Source: Actinomycetota bacterium (GTDB taxonomy: Bacteria; Actinomycetota; Actinomycetes; S36-B12). From it: 10,068 nucleotides of DNA. A program made the position numbers and the translations under genes. The notes beneath the pieces were generated by a model. That model searched no databases, was not told where the DNA came from, and worked only from the letters and a program-made list of their open reading frames with translations. Positions 1-7,312 of this stretch are shown piece by piece. The stretch lies in contig WLLZ01000062.1 in assembly GCA_009700485.1 (NCBI GenBank), positions 1-10,068 of the forward strand. The letters are read 5' to 3'. Numbering within the stretch: position 1 is the stretch's first letter; each line of letters starts with the position of its first letter.

Positions 1-1
1 C

Positions 2-280
2 GGAATTGCCACTTTGGGCATTGTCATCACGGCGGCTTATGTGCTTCGTCTTTACCAGAAATCAATGACCGGCCCGCTGGCTCCAAAGCTAGTTGGCATG
101 AAAGACCTAGGTGGCCGTGAAGTTATCGCATTGATGCCGATCGTGGTCTTGACATTATTGCTCGGTCTCTTCCCGGCTCCGATATTGAATGTTGTAAACC
201 CGGCGGTGGATCGTGTCATGACAACTATTGGCGCTACCGACCCCAGCCCCACGATTACAAGTGAAGGGAGCGGCAAGTGA
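2..280 (+). CDS. nuoM: NADH-quinone oxidoreductase subunit M (NuoM), C-terminal fragment
   Basis: This is the 3' end of a gene cut by the window's left edge; the reading frame is open from base 2 and leaves 92 residues. NuoM is an antiporter-like membrane subunit of complex I that takes part in proton pumping. What is visible is the tail of a transmembrane helix (ITAAYVLRLYQ), a polar loop with GGRE (the D...RE loop typical of the NuoM/NuoL C-terminus), a last hydrophobic helix (ALMPIVVLTLLLGLFPAPIL), and a short cytoplasmic tail. The TGA stop (278-280) overlaps the GTG start of nuoN by four bases, so the two genes are translationally coupled. NuoM rather than NuoL is chosen because nuoN follows directly, as in the usual L-M-N order. 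A TTG at 14 is an internal codon, not the start. Confidence 0.88.
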   Translation, partial: GIATLGIVITAAYVLRLYQKSMTGPLAPKLVGMKDLGGREVIALMPIVVLTLLLGLFPAPILNVVNPAVDRVMTTIGATDPSPTITSEGSGK

Positions 281-1839
281 ATTTACTCGCCGCAGCGACG
301 GTCGAAGTACCGTTCACGCTCCCAATCGTCGATTACAACGCGATTGCACCGCTCCTGATCTTGTTGGGAGCAGGTGTGGTTTCGGTTCTCGTGGAGGCAT
401 TACTGCCGAGGGGGTCTCGGCGCTTTATTCAACTATTTGTTGTCTTCGGTGCCCTGATCGCGGCATTGGCGTGGGTATTCACCATCACCGGAGTTCGGGT
501 CGTGACAGCCGAGGGTGCGATCGCTGTAGACGGCCCAGCGTTATTGATGCAGGGCACGATATTGGTGCTCGCGATCTTAGGTGCGCTTTTGATGGCTGAG
601 CGATCACTTGATCCAAGTGGTGATGTCTTCGCTGCGCGCGCTTCTTCACTTCCTGGTTCTGAGGATGAAAAACAGTTCACGGCGCGTGGATACCTGCAGA
701 CCGAAGTGTGGCCACTTTTCTTGTTCGCGGTTTCGGGCATGGTTTTGTTTGTCTCAGCCAATGACCTGTTGCTGATGTTCGTGGCCCTCGAAGTAATGTC
801 ATTGCCGCTGTACCTGCTTGCTGGCATGGCTCGCCGCCGACGATTGCTCTCGCAGGAGGCCGCGCTCAAGTACTTCTTACTCGGTGCCTTTTCCTCCGCT
901 TTCTTTATCTATGGCGTGGCGCTGGTTTACGGGTACGCGTCATCAACGCAGTTGCCGGTGATCGCGAGTGTCTTAACCGCGAAACCGGGGCAGACCTCGT
1001 TGGCCCTGATTGGCATGGCTTTGATATTGGTGGGCCTGCTCTTCAAGGTCGCCGCGGTGCCATTTCACCAATGGACTCCGGACGTTTATCAGGGTGCACC
1101 GACGGCTGTTACTGGATTCATGGCGGCCACCGTCAAGATCGCGGCGTTCGGTGCGCTAATGCGCGTGCTTTACGTCGCATTTGGCGGGATGCGTTGGGAC
1201 TGGGTTCCGATGATGTGGATCATCGCTATCTTGACGATGTTAGTTGGGTCGATTATCGCCATCAGCCAGAGCGATATCAAGCGCATGCTCGCGTACTCGT
1301 CTATCGCTCAGGCCGGTTTCATTTTGGTGGGTGTAATAGCGGCAAGCCCCGCGGGATTAGCCGGTTCCATGTTCTATTTGATCGCATACGGTTTCACCAC
1401 TATCGGAGCGTTCGCAATTATCTCGTTGGTTCGTGACGAATCAGGTGAGGCGACAAACTTGTCAAAATGGGCCGGGCTGGGGCGCAGGTCCCCACTAGTC
1501 GGCGGTGTTTTCGCATTGTTCATGCTCGGCCTTGCGGGCATCCCACTGACCAGTGGGTTTATCGGAAAGTTCAGCGTGTTCGCGGCCGCCATAGCCAGCG
1601 GCGACACCTGGCTGGTCATCGTGGGTGTAGTGGCCTCAGCAATCGCTGCATTCTTCTATGTTCGGGTGATCGTAGTGATGTTCTTCACCGAGCCCGGTCC
1701 GCAGACCGCCTCGGTGGTGGTGCCGTCGGCTTTCACGACGATTGCACTTGCGGCCGGAGCTACTGTCACCCTGGTATTGGGTATCTTGCCCCAACCCGTC
1801 CTCGAATTGGTCAGCAATGCTGGCCTGTTCATTCGGTAG
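277..1839 (+). CDS. nuoN: NADH-quinone oxidoreductase subunit N (NuoN)
   Basis: NuoN is the third antiporter-like, proton-pumping subunit of complex I in the cytoplasmic membrane. The 520-residue product is hydrophobic along nearly its whole length, consistent with about 14 helices. Family motifs are clear: LEVMSLPLYLLAG around residue 171 with the buried Glu172; LFKVAAVPFHQWTPDVYQG around 255-273; VKIAAFG around 286; IKRMLAYSSIAQAGF around 334; and LTSGFIGKF around 424-432. Lys257, Lys287 and Lys431 occupy the places of the in-membrane lysines needed for proton transfer in characterised NuoN (positions inferred from motifs). The loop at about 108-140 is longer and more polar than in E. coli. 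The GTG start is supported by GGGAG at 266-270, six bases upstream, and by the four-base overlap with nuoM. A polyprenyl diphosphate synthase gene follows after 12 bases, suggesting cotranscription. Confidence 0.96.
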   Translation: MNLLAAATVEVPFTLPIVDYNAIAPLLILLGAGVVSVLVEALLPRGSRRFIQLFVVFGALIAALAWVFTITGVRVVTAEGAIAVDGPALLMQGTILVLAILGALLMAERSLDPSGDVFAARASSLPGSEDEKQFTARGYLQTEVWPLFLFAVSGMVLFVSANDLLLMFVALEVMSLPLYLLAGMARRRRLLSQEAALKYFLLGAFSSAFFIYGVALVYGYASSTQLPVIASVLTAKPGQTSLALIGMALILVGLLFKVAAVPFHQWTPDVYQGAPTAVTGFMAATVKIAAFGALMRVLYVAFGGMRWDWVPMMWIIAILTMLVGSIIAISQSDIKRMLAYSSIAQAGFILVGVIAASPAGLAGSMFYLIAYGFTTIGAFAIISLVRDESGEATNLSKWAGLGRRSPLVGGVFALFMLGLAGIPLTSGFIGKFSVFAAAIASGDTWLVIVGVVASAIAAFFYVRVIVVMFFTEPGPQTASVVVPSAFTTIALAAGATVTLVLGILPQPVLELVSNAGLFIR

Positions 1840-1851
1840 TACCTTTGCCTC

Positions 1852-2847
1852 ATGCTGTTACCCACCCTGGAGGGCTTTTCTCCTGACCCAGCCCTCGAAA
1901 GTGACCTTGCGCAGGGGTTGGCTCGGGTTGAAGCGTCGCTGGATCAGGCGGTGCGTAGTGAGTACCCGTTTGTCACGACAGTATCAAGGCATCTAGTTGA
2001 TGCCGGTGGTAAGCGTTTTCGCCCTTTGCTAGTCCTGCTGTCAGCTCAATTCGGTGATCCGGCGGCCGAAGCGGTTATCGCCGCCGCGGTTGCGGTCGAG
2101 CTCACCCATGTGGCGACGCTGTATCACGATGATGTGATGGACGAAGCTGAGGTACGCCGAGGTGCTGAAACAGCTAACGCACGTTGGGGTAACTCGGTAG
2201 CGATCTTGACGGGCGACTTTCTGTTCGCCCGGTCTTCTGGGATTCTTGCGAGCCTGGGCCCCGACGCCGTTCGCATTCAAGCTGAAACATTCGAGCGCCT
2301 GTGTACCGGTCAGATCCTGGAGTCTGTGGGACCCGCCGATGGGATGGATCCGGTTAAGCATCATCTTGCGGTCTTGGCCGACAAAACTGGGTCGTTGATA
2401 GCCACGAGTTGCCGCTATGGAGCCATGATGTCCGGTGCAAGCCCCGATGTCACTGAGGTCTTGACCCAATTCGGTGAGCTAATCGGAGTGGCTTTCCAAC
2501 TTGCCGATGACATCGTGGATATCACTTCTGACTCGGCACAGTCGGGCAAGACCCCGGGCATTGACCTGCGCGAAGGGGTGCCGACTCTGGCAACTTTAAT
2601 CGCGCTGGGCGGTGCGGATCCGGCTGATGAGCGACTTCGTGAACTATTACAGCGCCCACTGCCCGACGATGCCGAGCATGCTGAAGCTTTAGCCTTGTTG
2701 CGCGGTCACGGGGCCCTTGACGAAGCCCGGGCCGAAGCAGGTAGATGGGCGGATGAAGCCCGTGTGGTACTGGCACCCTTACCGGCGGGTGCGCCCAAAA
2801 CCGCCCTAGAGACACTTTGTGATTACGTGGTAACTCGTACCGGTTAG
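1852..2847 (+). CDS. Trans-type polyprenyl diphosphate synthase (likely menaquinone side chain)
   Basis: The enzyme condenses isopentenyl diphosphate units onto an allylic starter to make a long all-trans polyprenyl diphosphate. The 331-residue protein has the family signatures in order: GGKRFRP (52-58); first aspartate-rich motif DDVMD (93-97) in LYHDDVMDEA; GDFLFARS (about 121-128); and the second motif DDIVD (219-223) followed by GKTPGIDLREG (232-242). The residue five before the first motif is Ala88, a small side chain that in this family leaves the chain-elongation pocket open, so a long product (heptaprenyl to nonaprenyl) is more likely than GGPP. Its place 12 bases after nuoN suggests it supplies the menaquinone tail, the complex I acceptor in actinobacteria; exact chain length cannot be read. 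No good ribosome binding site precedes the ATG, so translation may depend on reinitiation after nuoN. Candidates for the name include the HepT/GrcC/IspB-like enzymes; none is assigned. Confidence 0.92.
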   Translation: MLLPTLEGFSPDPALESDLAQGLARVEASLDQAVRSEYPFVTTVSRHLVDAGGKRFRPLLVLLSAQFGDPAAEAVIAAAVAVELTHVATLYHDDVMDEAEVRRGAETANARWGNSVAILTGDFLFARSSGILASLGPDAVRIQAETFERLCTGQILESVGPADGMDPVKHHLAVLADKTGSLIATSCRYGAMMSGASPDVTEVLTQFGELIGVAFQLADDIVDITSDSAQSGKTPGIDLREGVPTLATLIALGGADPADERLRELLQRPLPDDAEHAEALALLRGHGALDEARAEAGRWADEARVVLAPLPAGAPKTALETLCDYVVTRTG

Positions 2848-2874
2848 GTACCGAATTAGTCGGGTTCGGTAACC
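2842..2874. terminator. Weak bidirectional hairpin between convergent genes
   Basis: The prenyl synthase and rarD stop codons face each other with only eight bases between them. GGTTA (2842-2846) and CCGAA (2851-2855), separated by a four-base bulge, can pair with TTCGGTAACC (2865-2874) over a nine-base loop. There is no T-tract on either side and the stem lies partly inside both coding ends, so its role as a shared terminator is only a possibility. Confidence 0.22.
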
Positions 2875-3806
2875 TCGAGCGACTGGGCAAGGACACTGCG
2901 CCGGTCGTTTCCGGCCTTTTTCGCCTGGCGTACCGCATCGACCGAGAACACAATGAGTGCGACCCAGACGATAATAAATCCGATCCAGCGCGAAGTCGAC
3001 ATGGAATCGTGAAAGATTGTGAGACCAAAGATGAAAAGAATAATTGGTGTGATGTACTGCAGCAAGCCCATCGTTGAAAGCGGAAGGCGCTTTGCCGCGG
3101 CCCCGAATGCGAGCAGCGGGATCGCCGTAATTGGTCCGAGCAATAGCAGCATCAGGCTGATCCCGATGCCACCTTCGATGAATGCTGCGGCCAACGAACT
3201 CTCCAAAGTGACCAAAAAGATAATCGCGACCGGGCTGAGCACCGCGGTTTCAACGGTCAAACTCTCAACGGCGCCGAACCCGACGAATTTCTTAATGAGC
3301 CCGTAGAATGCAAATGTAAAGGCAAGAATCAGGCTGCTCCATGGTATGGCCCCGTAGGAAAAGGCCAGCACCAAAACCGCGATCACCGCAAGCCCCACCG
3401 CGAACCATTGAACTTTACGGAGCCGTTCACCAAGTAATATTACGCCGAGCGCGACCGATACTAGCGGGTTGATGAAGTAGCCGAGAGAGGCCTGAACTAA
3501 TTCGCCAATTGAAATGACGTAGATGTATACCAACCAGTTGATACTCAGCGCTAATGAGGCGATGAGTAACAGTCCCACCGACCTGCGGTCGCTCAAGGTC
3601 TGACGCATTTTTGGCCAGCCCCGCCTGGCGGTGATGATTGCGCAGAGAAATACCAGTGACCAGATGACTCGATGCGCGACTATTTCAAACGGCGAAACTG
3701 AATCAAGTAGCGCGAAGTAGAGGGGGAACATACCCCAAAGACCATATGCTGCAACGCCAAATAGCAGACCCTGTGTGGCTCTTCGGTGTTCGTCTTGATG
3801 ACTCAG
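2856..3806 (-). CDS. rarD: RarD/EamA-family permease (DMT superfamily)
   Basis: This is an integral membrane protein of the drug/metabolite transporter superfamily with two EamA repeats and about ten helices. RarD itself is named for a chloramphenicol-sensitivity phenotype in enterics, and its substrate is not established. Family features include SPFEIVAHRVIWSLVF, NWLVYIYVISIGELVQASLGYFINPL split over consecutive helices, and LLQYITPIILFIFGL. The first ATG is at 3731, but starting there removes half of helix 1. The frame is open 25 codons further and reads GLLFGVAAYGLWGMFPLYF, matching the normal RarD N-terminus. That stretch has no ATG, GTG or TTG. The best-fitting start is a CTG at 3806-3804 that overlaps the korB TGA as CTGA, giving 316 residues. 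Family and frame are seen in the sequence; the CTG start is inference. It is the last gene of the korAB operon, with no evident metabolic link to it. Confidence 0.85.
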   Translation of the reverse strand: MSHQDEHRRATQGLLFGVAAYGLWGMFPLYFALLDSVSPFEIVAHRVIWSLVFLCAIITARRGWPKMRQTLSDRRSVGLLLIASLALSINWLVYIYVISIGELVQASLGYFINPLVSVALGVILLGERLRKVQWFAVGLAVIAVLVLAFSYGAIPWSSLILAFTFAFYGLIKKFVGFGAVESLTVETAVLSPVAIIFLVTLESSLAAAFIEGGIGISLMLLLLGPITAIPLLAFGAAAKRLPLSTMGLLQYITPIILFIFGLTIFHDSMSTSRWIGFIIVWVALIVFSVDAVRQAKKAGNDRRSVLAQSLEVTEPD

Positions 3807-4858
3807 GACACAGCCCAGGTGTCATTGCCGAAGAGTAAAGTCTGTAGGTCCCCGGCGCCTTGGGCTTCGGTGACCTCGGCGATCTGCTCGCGCATCAGCC
3901 GGTCATACGACGGGCGGGTGATATCGCGGAAAACTCCGATGGGGGTGTTCTCCAAAGTTCGTGGGTTTGATAAGCGAGAGAGCGCGAACGCCAGCCCTGG
4001 GTCCTTAGCGTGTGCATCATGGCTGATGATGTTGTCAAGACCAACCTTGGCAACCTCAACGACCTCAAGGTGGCCATCGGCCTTGCGCATGACGCCCTTT
4101 TCTTGCTCTTTGCCGAAACGGATTGGTTCACCGTGCACCAAGCGCATCATTAAGTCATCGCGGGTATCGGTGTCCTTGAGGGGCTCCCACGCATTGTCAT
4201 TGAAAATATTGCAATTCTGGTATATCTCCACCAGTGCGGTGCCTTCGTGGCCTGCAGCCGCGGTGAGCACCTCGGTTAGGTGCTTGCGGTCAGAGTCAAT
4301 GGTGCGTGCGACGAAAGTAGCTTCGGCGCCAAGGGCCAATGAGACCGGATTAAATGAGTAGTCAAGGGAGCCTTGCGGAGACGACTTGGTGATCTTGCCG
4401 CGCTCGGAAGTAGGGGAGTACTGACCCTTGGTCAGGCCATAAATCCGGTTGTTGAAAAGCAAGATTTTGAGATTGACATTGCGGCGCAAAGCATGGATTA
4501 GGTGGTTGCCGCCGATACTAAGGGCGTCACCGTCACCGGTAATGACCCAAACCGAAAGGTCGGGCCGTGAAGTTGCCAACCCGGTCGCGATTGCTGGGGC
4601 ACGACCATGGATCGAATGCAGGCCGAAGGTGTCGAGGTAGTAAGGGAAGCGCGATGAGCAACCGATACCGGAAACGAAGACAATATTCTCGCGCTTTAAT
4701 CCAAGATCAGGCAGGAAGCTTTGTACTGTCGACAAGATCGCGTAGTCACCACACCCTGGGCACCAACGCACCTCTTGGTCTGACTTGAAATCCTTTGCCG
4801 TCTGTAGCGCCTCAGCTTTCGGGACTAACGACAGGGCCGGGAATGCATCAGTTGTCAT
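3803..4858 (-). CDS. korB: 2-oxoglutarate:ferredoxin oxidoreductase, beta subunit (KorB)
   Basis: KorB is the thiamine-diphosphate-binding subunit of the enzyme that oxidatively decarboxylates 2-oxoglutarate to succinyl-CoA and reduces ferredoxin. The 351-residue protein shows WCPGCGDYAIL (Cys33 and Cys36) and GIGCSSRFPYY with Cys67, three cysteines of the usual [4Fe-4S] site. GDGDALSIGGN (108-118) with NNRIYGLTKGQYSPTS after it is the Mg-thiamine-diphosphate motif. KGQ.SPTS is typical of 2-oxoacid:ferredoxin oxidoreductase beta subunits. An ATG ten codons upstream lies inside korA; the start at 4858 is preferred because GAGG (4864-4867), overlapping the korA TGA, sits five bases before it. 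The gap to korA is seven bases, so the two subunits are coupled. The size fits actinobacterial KorB, which acts in an aerobic-type TCA cycle variant. 2-oxoglutarate rather than pyruvate specificity rests on overall resemblance to actinobacterial KorAB, not on a diagnostic residue. Confidence 0.93.
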   Translation of the reverse strand: MTTDAFPALSLVPKAEALQTAKDFKSDQEVRWCPGCGDYAILSTVQSFLPDLGLKRENIVFVSGIGCSSRFPYYLDTFGLHSIHGRAPAIATGLATSRPDLSVWVITGDGDALSIGGNHLIHALRRNVNLKILLFNNRIYGLTKGQYSPTSERGKITKSSPQGSLDYSFNPVSLALGAEATFVARTIDSDRKHLTEVLTAAAGHEGTALVEIYQNCNIFNDNAWEPLKDTDTRDDLMMRLVHGEPIRFGKEQEKGVMRKADGHLEVVEVAKVGLDNIISHDAHAKDPGLAFALSRLSNPRTLENTPIGVFRDITRPSYDRLMREQIAEVTEAQGAGDLQTLLFGNDTWAVS

Positions 4859-4865
4859 GTCTTCC

Positions 4866-6728
4866 TCACATGCTCTCGAGTACGTCATTGATCACGGTGG
4901 CTAGTTCATCGGACTTGAATGGCATGCCTCGTACTTGGTTGTAACCGATGATGTCGACCAGAAACTTGGCGCGAAGGAGCATTGAAAGTTGACCTAGATT
5001 CATTTCGGGCAGGATAACTCGGTCGTAGCTCTTCAGGATCGTCTCAAGATTCGATGGGAAGGGGTTGACATGTCGCAGGTGAATCTGGGCCACCGACTTG
5101 CCTTCAGCACGCACCAAACGGCAAGCGGCACCGATTGGCCCGTATGTTGACCCCCAGCCCATAATCAAAACTCGGGCATCCCCGTCGGGATCGTCGATCA
5201 CGAGTTCAGGGATCGTGCGCGAAATGGCATCCACTTTTGCTTGGCGCAGCCGCACCATCTTGTCGTGATTATCGGCGTCATATGAGATGGTGCCCGCGCC
5301 ATCGGCTTTCTCAATGCCGCCAATTCGATGCTCGAGGCCCGCGGTACCGGGTATCGCCCACGGGCGGGCAAGGGTTTCGGGGTCGCGAAGATACGGCCAG
5401 AACTCCATGGTGCCGTCGGCGGCTTCATGATTGAGTTCGGTGGCGAAGTTGGGGTCGATCTTGGCCAGCAGGCTGACGTCGGGGACGCACCAGGGCTCAG
5501 ATCCATTTGCGAGATAGCCATCTGAAAGCAAGAACACCGGCGTGCGGTACGTGATAGCGATTCTTGCGGCTTCGATGGCTGCGAAGAAGCAGTCAGATGG
5601 TGACTGCGGAGCGACAATGGGCACCGGAGCTTCACCATTGCGCCCAAACATGGCCTGCAGGAGATCGGATTGCTCTGTTTTTGTTGGCAGCCCTGTTGAC
5701 GGGCCACCACGTTGCACGTCAACTACAAGTAGCGGTAACTCGAGTGAGACGGCCAGCCCGATAGCCTCAGATTTCAAGGCTACGCCTGGGCCGGAGGTAG
5801 TAGTTACACCGAGCGCCCCGCCATATGAGGCGCCAATTGCGGCACCAACTCCGGCTATTTCGTCTTCGGCCTGAAAAGTCATGACACCAAAGCGCTTGTG
5901 CCGACTTAGCTCATGCAAGATGTCAGAAGCGGGCGTGATCGGGTAGGAGCCTAGGAACAAGGTGAGGCCGGATAACTTCGAGGCGGCGATCAAGCCGTAG
6001 GAAAGGGCTAAATTTCCGGACATATTTCGGTAGGTGCCGGATTTCATCGGCGCTGGGTTGATCTCGTATTGAATCGAGAACTCTTCGGTGGTCTCGCCGT
6101 ATGACCAGCCAGCCTCGAAAGCCCGCAGGTTGGCCTTCATGATTTCTGGATTCTTGCCGAATTTAGCTTTCAAGAATTCGGTGGTACCTTCGGTGGGTCG
6201 GTGGTAAAGCCAGCAAAGTAGGCCGAGGGCAAACATATTCTTCGCCCGCTCGGCCTCCTTCTTAGAAATTTCAAATTCTTTCAGGGCTTCGACCGTCATT
6301 GAAGTCAGCGCAATCGGGTGCACTTTGAACTGATCGAGTGAACCGTCTTCAATCGGATTAGTTTCGTAGCCGACTTTGACTAAATTGCGCTTGGTGAATT
6401 CATCGGTGTTGACAATGATGTCGGCACCGCGCGGCATGTCATGAAGATTTGCTTTCAGCGCCGCCGGATTCATTGCCACCAGCACATTGGGGGAGTCGCC
6501 AGGGGTCATGATGTCGTGGTCGGCGAAGTGCAGCTGGAAGGCCGAGACGCCCGGCAAAGTACCGGCAGGTGCTCGAATCTCAGCGGGGAAGTCAGGGAGG
6601 GTCGAAAGGTCATTGCCCATCCCGGCGGTTTCGGAGGTGAACCGGTCACCGGTCAACTGCATGCCATCGCCGGAGTCACCAGCAAAACGGATTACGACCC
6701 TGTTGAGTTGCACAATCTGCTTGCTCAC
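4866..6728 (-). CDS. korA: 2-oxoglutarate:ferredoxin oxidoreductase, fused gamma-alpha subunit (KorA)
   Basis: KorA is the large partner of KorB. The 620-residue protein is a fusion of an N-terminal gamma domain (about 1-210, beginning RVVIRFAGDSGDGM with GDSGDG at 17-22) and an alpha domain. The alpha domain carries GSYPITPASDIL (about 260-271), QAEDEIAGVGAAIGASYGG (286-304), TTSGPG (310-315) and VQRGGPSTGLPT (338-349), the conserved series of 2-oxoacid:acceptor oxidoreductase alpha subunits. It ends with a C-terminal domain containing GWGSTYGP and VILPEMNLGQL. There is no ferredoxin (delta) domain, so an external iron-sulfur acceptor is needed. The frame is open to 6800, but the GTG at 6728 is preferred: AGGAG lies seven bases upstream, and the family's N-terminus begins just before the gamma domain. 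The gene is divergent from the nuoB-like gene, with 107 bases between them. Two-subunit architecture and size match the mycobacterial enzyme. Confidence 0.94.
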   Translation of the reverse strand: MSKQIVQLNRVVIRFAGDSGDGMQLTGDRFTSETAGMGNDLSTLPDFPAEIRAPAGTLPGVSAFQLHFADHDIMTPGDSPNVLVAMNPAALKANLHDMPRGADIIVNTDEFTKRNLVKVGYETNPIEDGSLDQFKVHPIALTSMTVEALKEFEISKKEAERAKNMFALGLLCWLYHRPTEGTTEFLKAKFGKNPEIMKANLRAFEAGWSYGETTEEFSIQYEINPAPMKSGTYRNMSGNLALSYGLIAASKLSGLTLFLGSYPITPASDILHELSRHKRFGVMTFQAEDEIAGVGAAIGASYGGALGVTTTSGPGVALKSEAIGLAVSLELPLLVVDVQRGGPSTGLPTKTEQSDLLQAMFGRNGEAPVPIVAPQSPSDCFFAAIEAARIAITYRTPVFLLSDGYLANGSEPWCVPDVSLLAKIDPNFATELNHEAADGTMEFWPYLRDPETLARPWAIPGTAGLEHRIGGIEKADGAGTISYDADNHDKMVRLRQAKVDAISRTIPELVIDDPDGDARVLIMGWGSTYGPIGAACRLVRAEGKSVAQIHLRHVNPFPSNLETILKSYDRVILPEMNLGQLSMLLRAKFLVDIIGYNQVRGMPFKSDELATVINDVLESM

Positions 6729-6835
6729 GTGGCTTCTCCTGAGTCCAGCGACCCGAGTGGTGACCTTATTGTGCCGTGCCAGTGGGTCCGGCGCAGCCAT
6801 GGGTGAGGATTCGAAAGGAGGTATTTGTCACTTAC
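6729..6835. promoter_or_regulatory. Divergent intergenic region between korA and the nuoB-like gene
   Basis: This 107-base stretch must hold promoters for both directions unless the plus-strand genes start further upstream. A candidate overlapping pair of -10 elements lies at 6763-6772: TATTGT (6767-6772) on the plus strand and TAAGGT (6768-6763) on the minus strand, both fitting TAnnnT. Neither has a convincing -35 at the right distance. No clear operator palindrome was seen. The shared region makes co-regulation of the two operons plausible but does not show it. Confidence 0.28.
6814..6822 (+). promoter_or_regulatory. Strong Shine-Dalgarno sequence deciding the nuoB-like start
   Basis: AAAGGAGGT is a near-perfect match to the 16S rRNA 3' end. 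The only start codon in the nuoB-like frame soon after it is GTG at 6836, 13 bases downstream, which is longer than usual. Its presence argues against the in-frame GTG at 6776, which lies upstream of it, and makes the ATG at 6863 less likely. Confidence 0.6.
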
Positions 6836-7312
6836 GTGGGCTCCGGCAATACTCTCGACCCTATGAACCCGCCCCCGCCCGGCTACCAGCCCTCGAGCCC
6901 GCGAACCTATGTGGTGGCCGCTGATCCCAGCCTTCGAGTCCAGATCCTTGATATCGGGCTGGCTTGCTGCTCCCTCGAGGTGGGTTCGGCGATCACCACC
7001 GGGTTGCTCGTCGACAGTGCAACCGTGGAGAGCCCCGGCCATGGCGCCACGATCTTGCTCATATCGGGTACGGTCACCGATGCGCTGGCACCTGCGGTAT
7101 TGCGCGCATGGGAGCAACTCCCAGAACCCAAAGCGGCGGTCTCGTTCGGTGCCTGCGCCAATACCGGTGGTCCATATTGGGACGCCCCGAGTGTCACAAA
7201 GGGGGTGGATCAGCTGGTGCCGGTTTCGGTATATATCCCCGGTTGCCCGCCGCGGCCCGAGGCACTAATCGCGGGTCTGCGTCAATTGCGCGACGAAATC
7301 ACGGTCAACTAA
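6836..7312 (+). CDS. NuoB-like [4Fe-4S] subunit (N2-cluster type)
   Basis: NuoB carries cluster N2, the last iron-sulfur centre before quinone in complex I; homologues serve as small subunits in group 4 hydrogenases. With the GTG start this protein has 158 residues. All four expected cluster ligands are present: the adjacent pair Cys44-Cys45 in GLACCSLE, Cys107 in FGACANTGGPYWD, and Cys137 in YIPGCPPRPEA. SGTVTDALAP also fits the family. The differences are a region between the Cys pair and SGTVT about four residues shorter than in E. coli NuoB by hand alignment; no RFG motif; and SPGHGA where SPRQAD or SPRHAD is usual. The N-terminus is short and proline-rich. The stop TAA overlaps the next ATG by one base. 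It is clearly a NuoB/hydrogenase-small-subunit homologue, but whether it works in canonical complex I is open. Alternative starts are GTG 6776 and ATG 6863. Confidence 0.85.
   Translation: MGSGNTLDPMNPPPPGYQPSSPRTYVVAADPSLRVQILDIGLACCSLEVGSAITTGLLVDSATVESPGHGATILLISGTVTDALAPAVLRAWEQLPEPKAAVSFGACANTGGPYWDAPSVTKGVDQLVPVSVYIPGCPPRPEALIAGLRQLRDEITVN

Noticed and set aside
2041..3028. Antisense open frames over the prenyl synthase and rarD ends (142 and 168 codons)
   Set aside because: Both overlap well-supported genes, have low-complexity Arg/Pro/Ser-rich composition typical of shadow frames, and show no family resemblance.
3786..4361. A 191-codon plus-strand frame opposite korB
   Set aside because: It is the complement of the conserved korB frame; its Ser/Arg-rich composition is what a shadow frame of this gene would give.
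5198..5722. A 174-codon open frame on the minus strand inside korA
   Set aside because: It lies fully inside the strongly supported korA frame, on the same strand but in another phase, and has no recognisable motifs or start signals.
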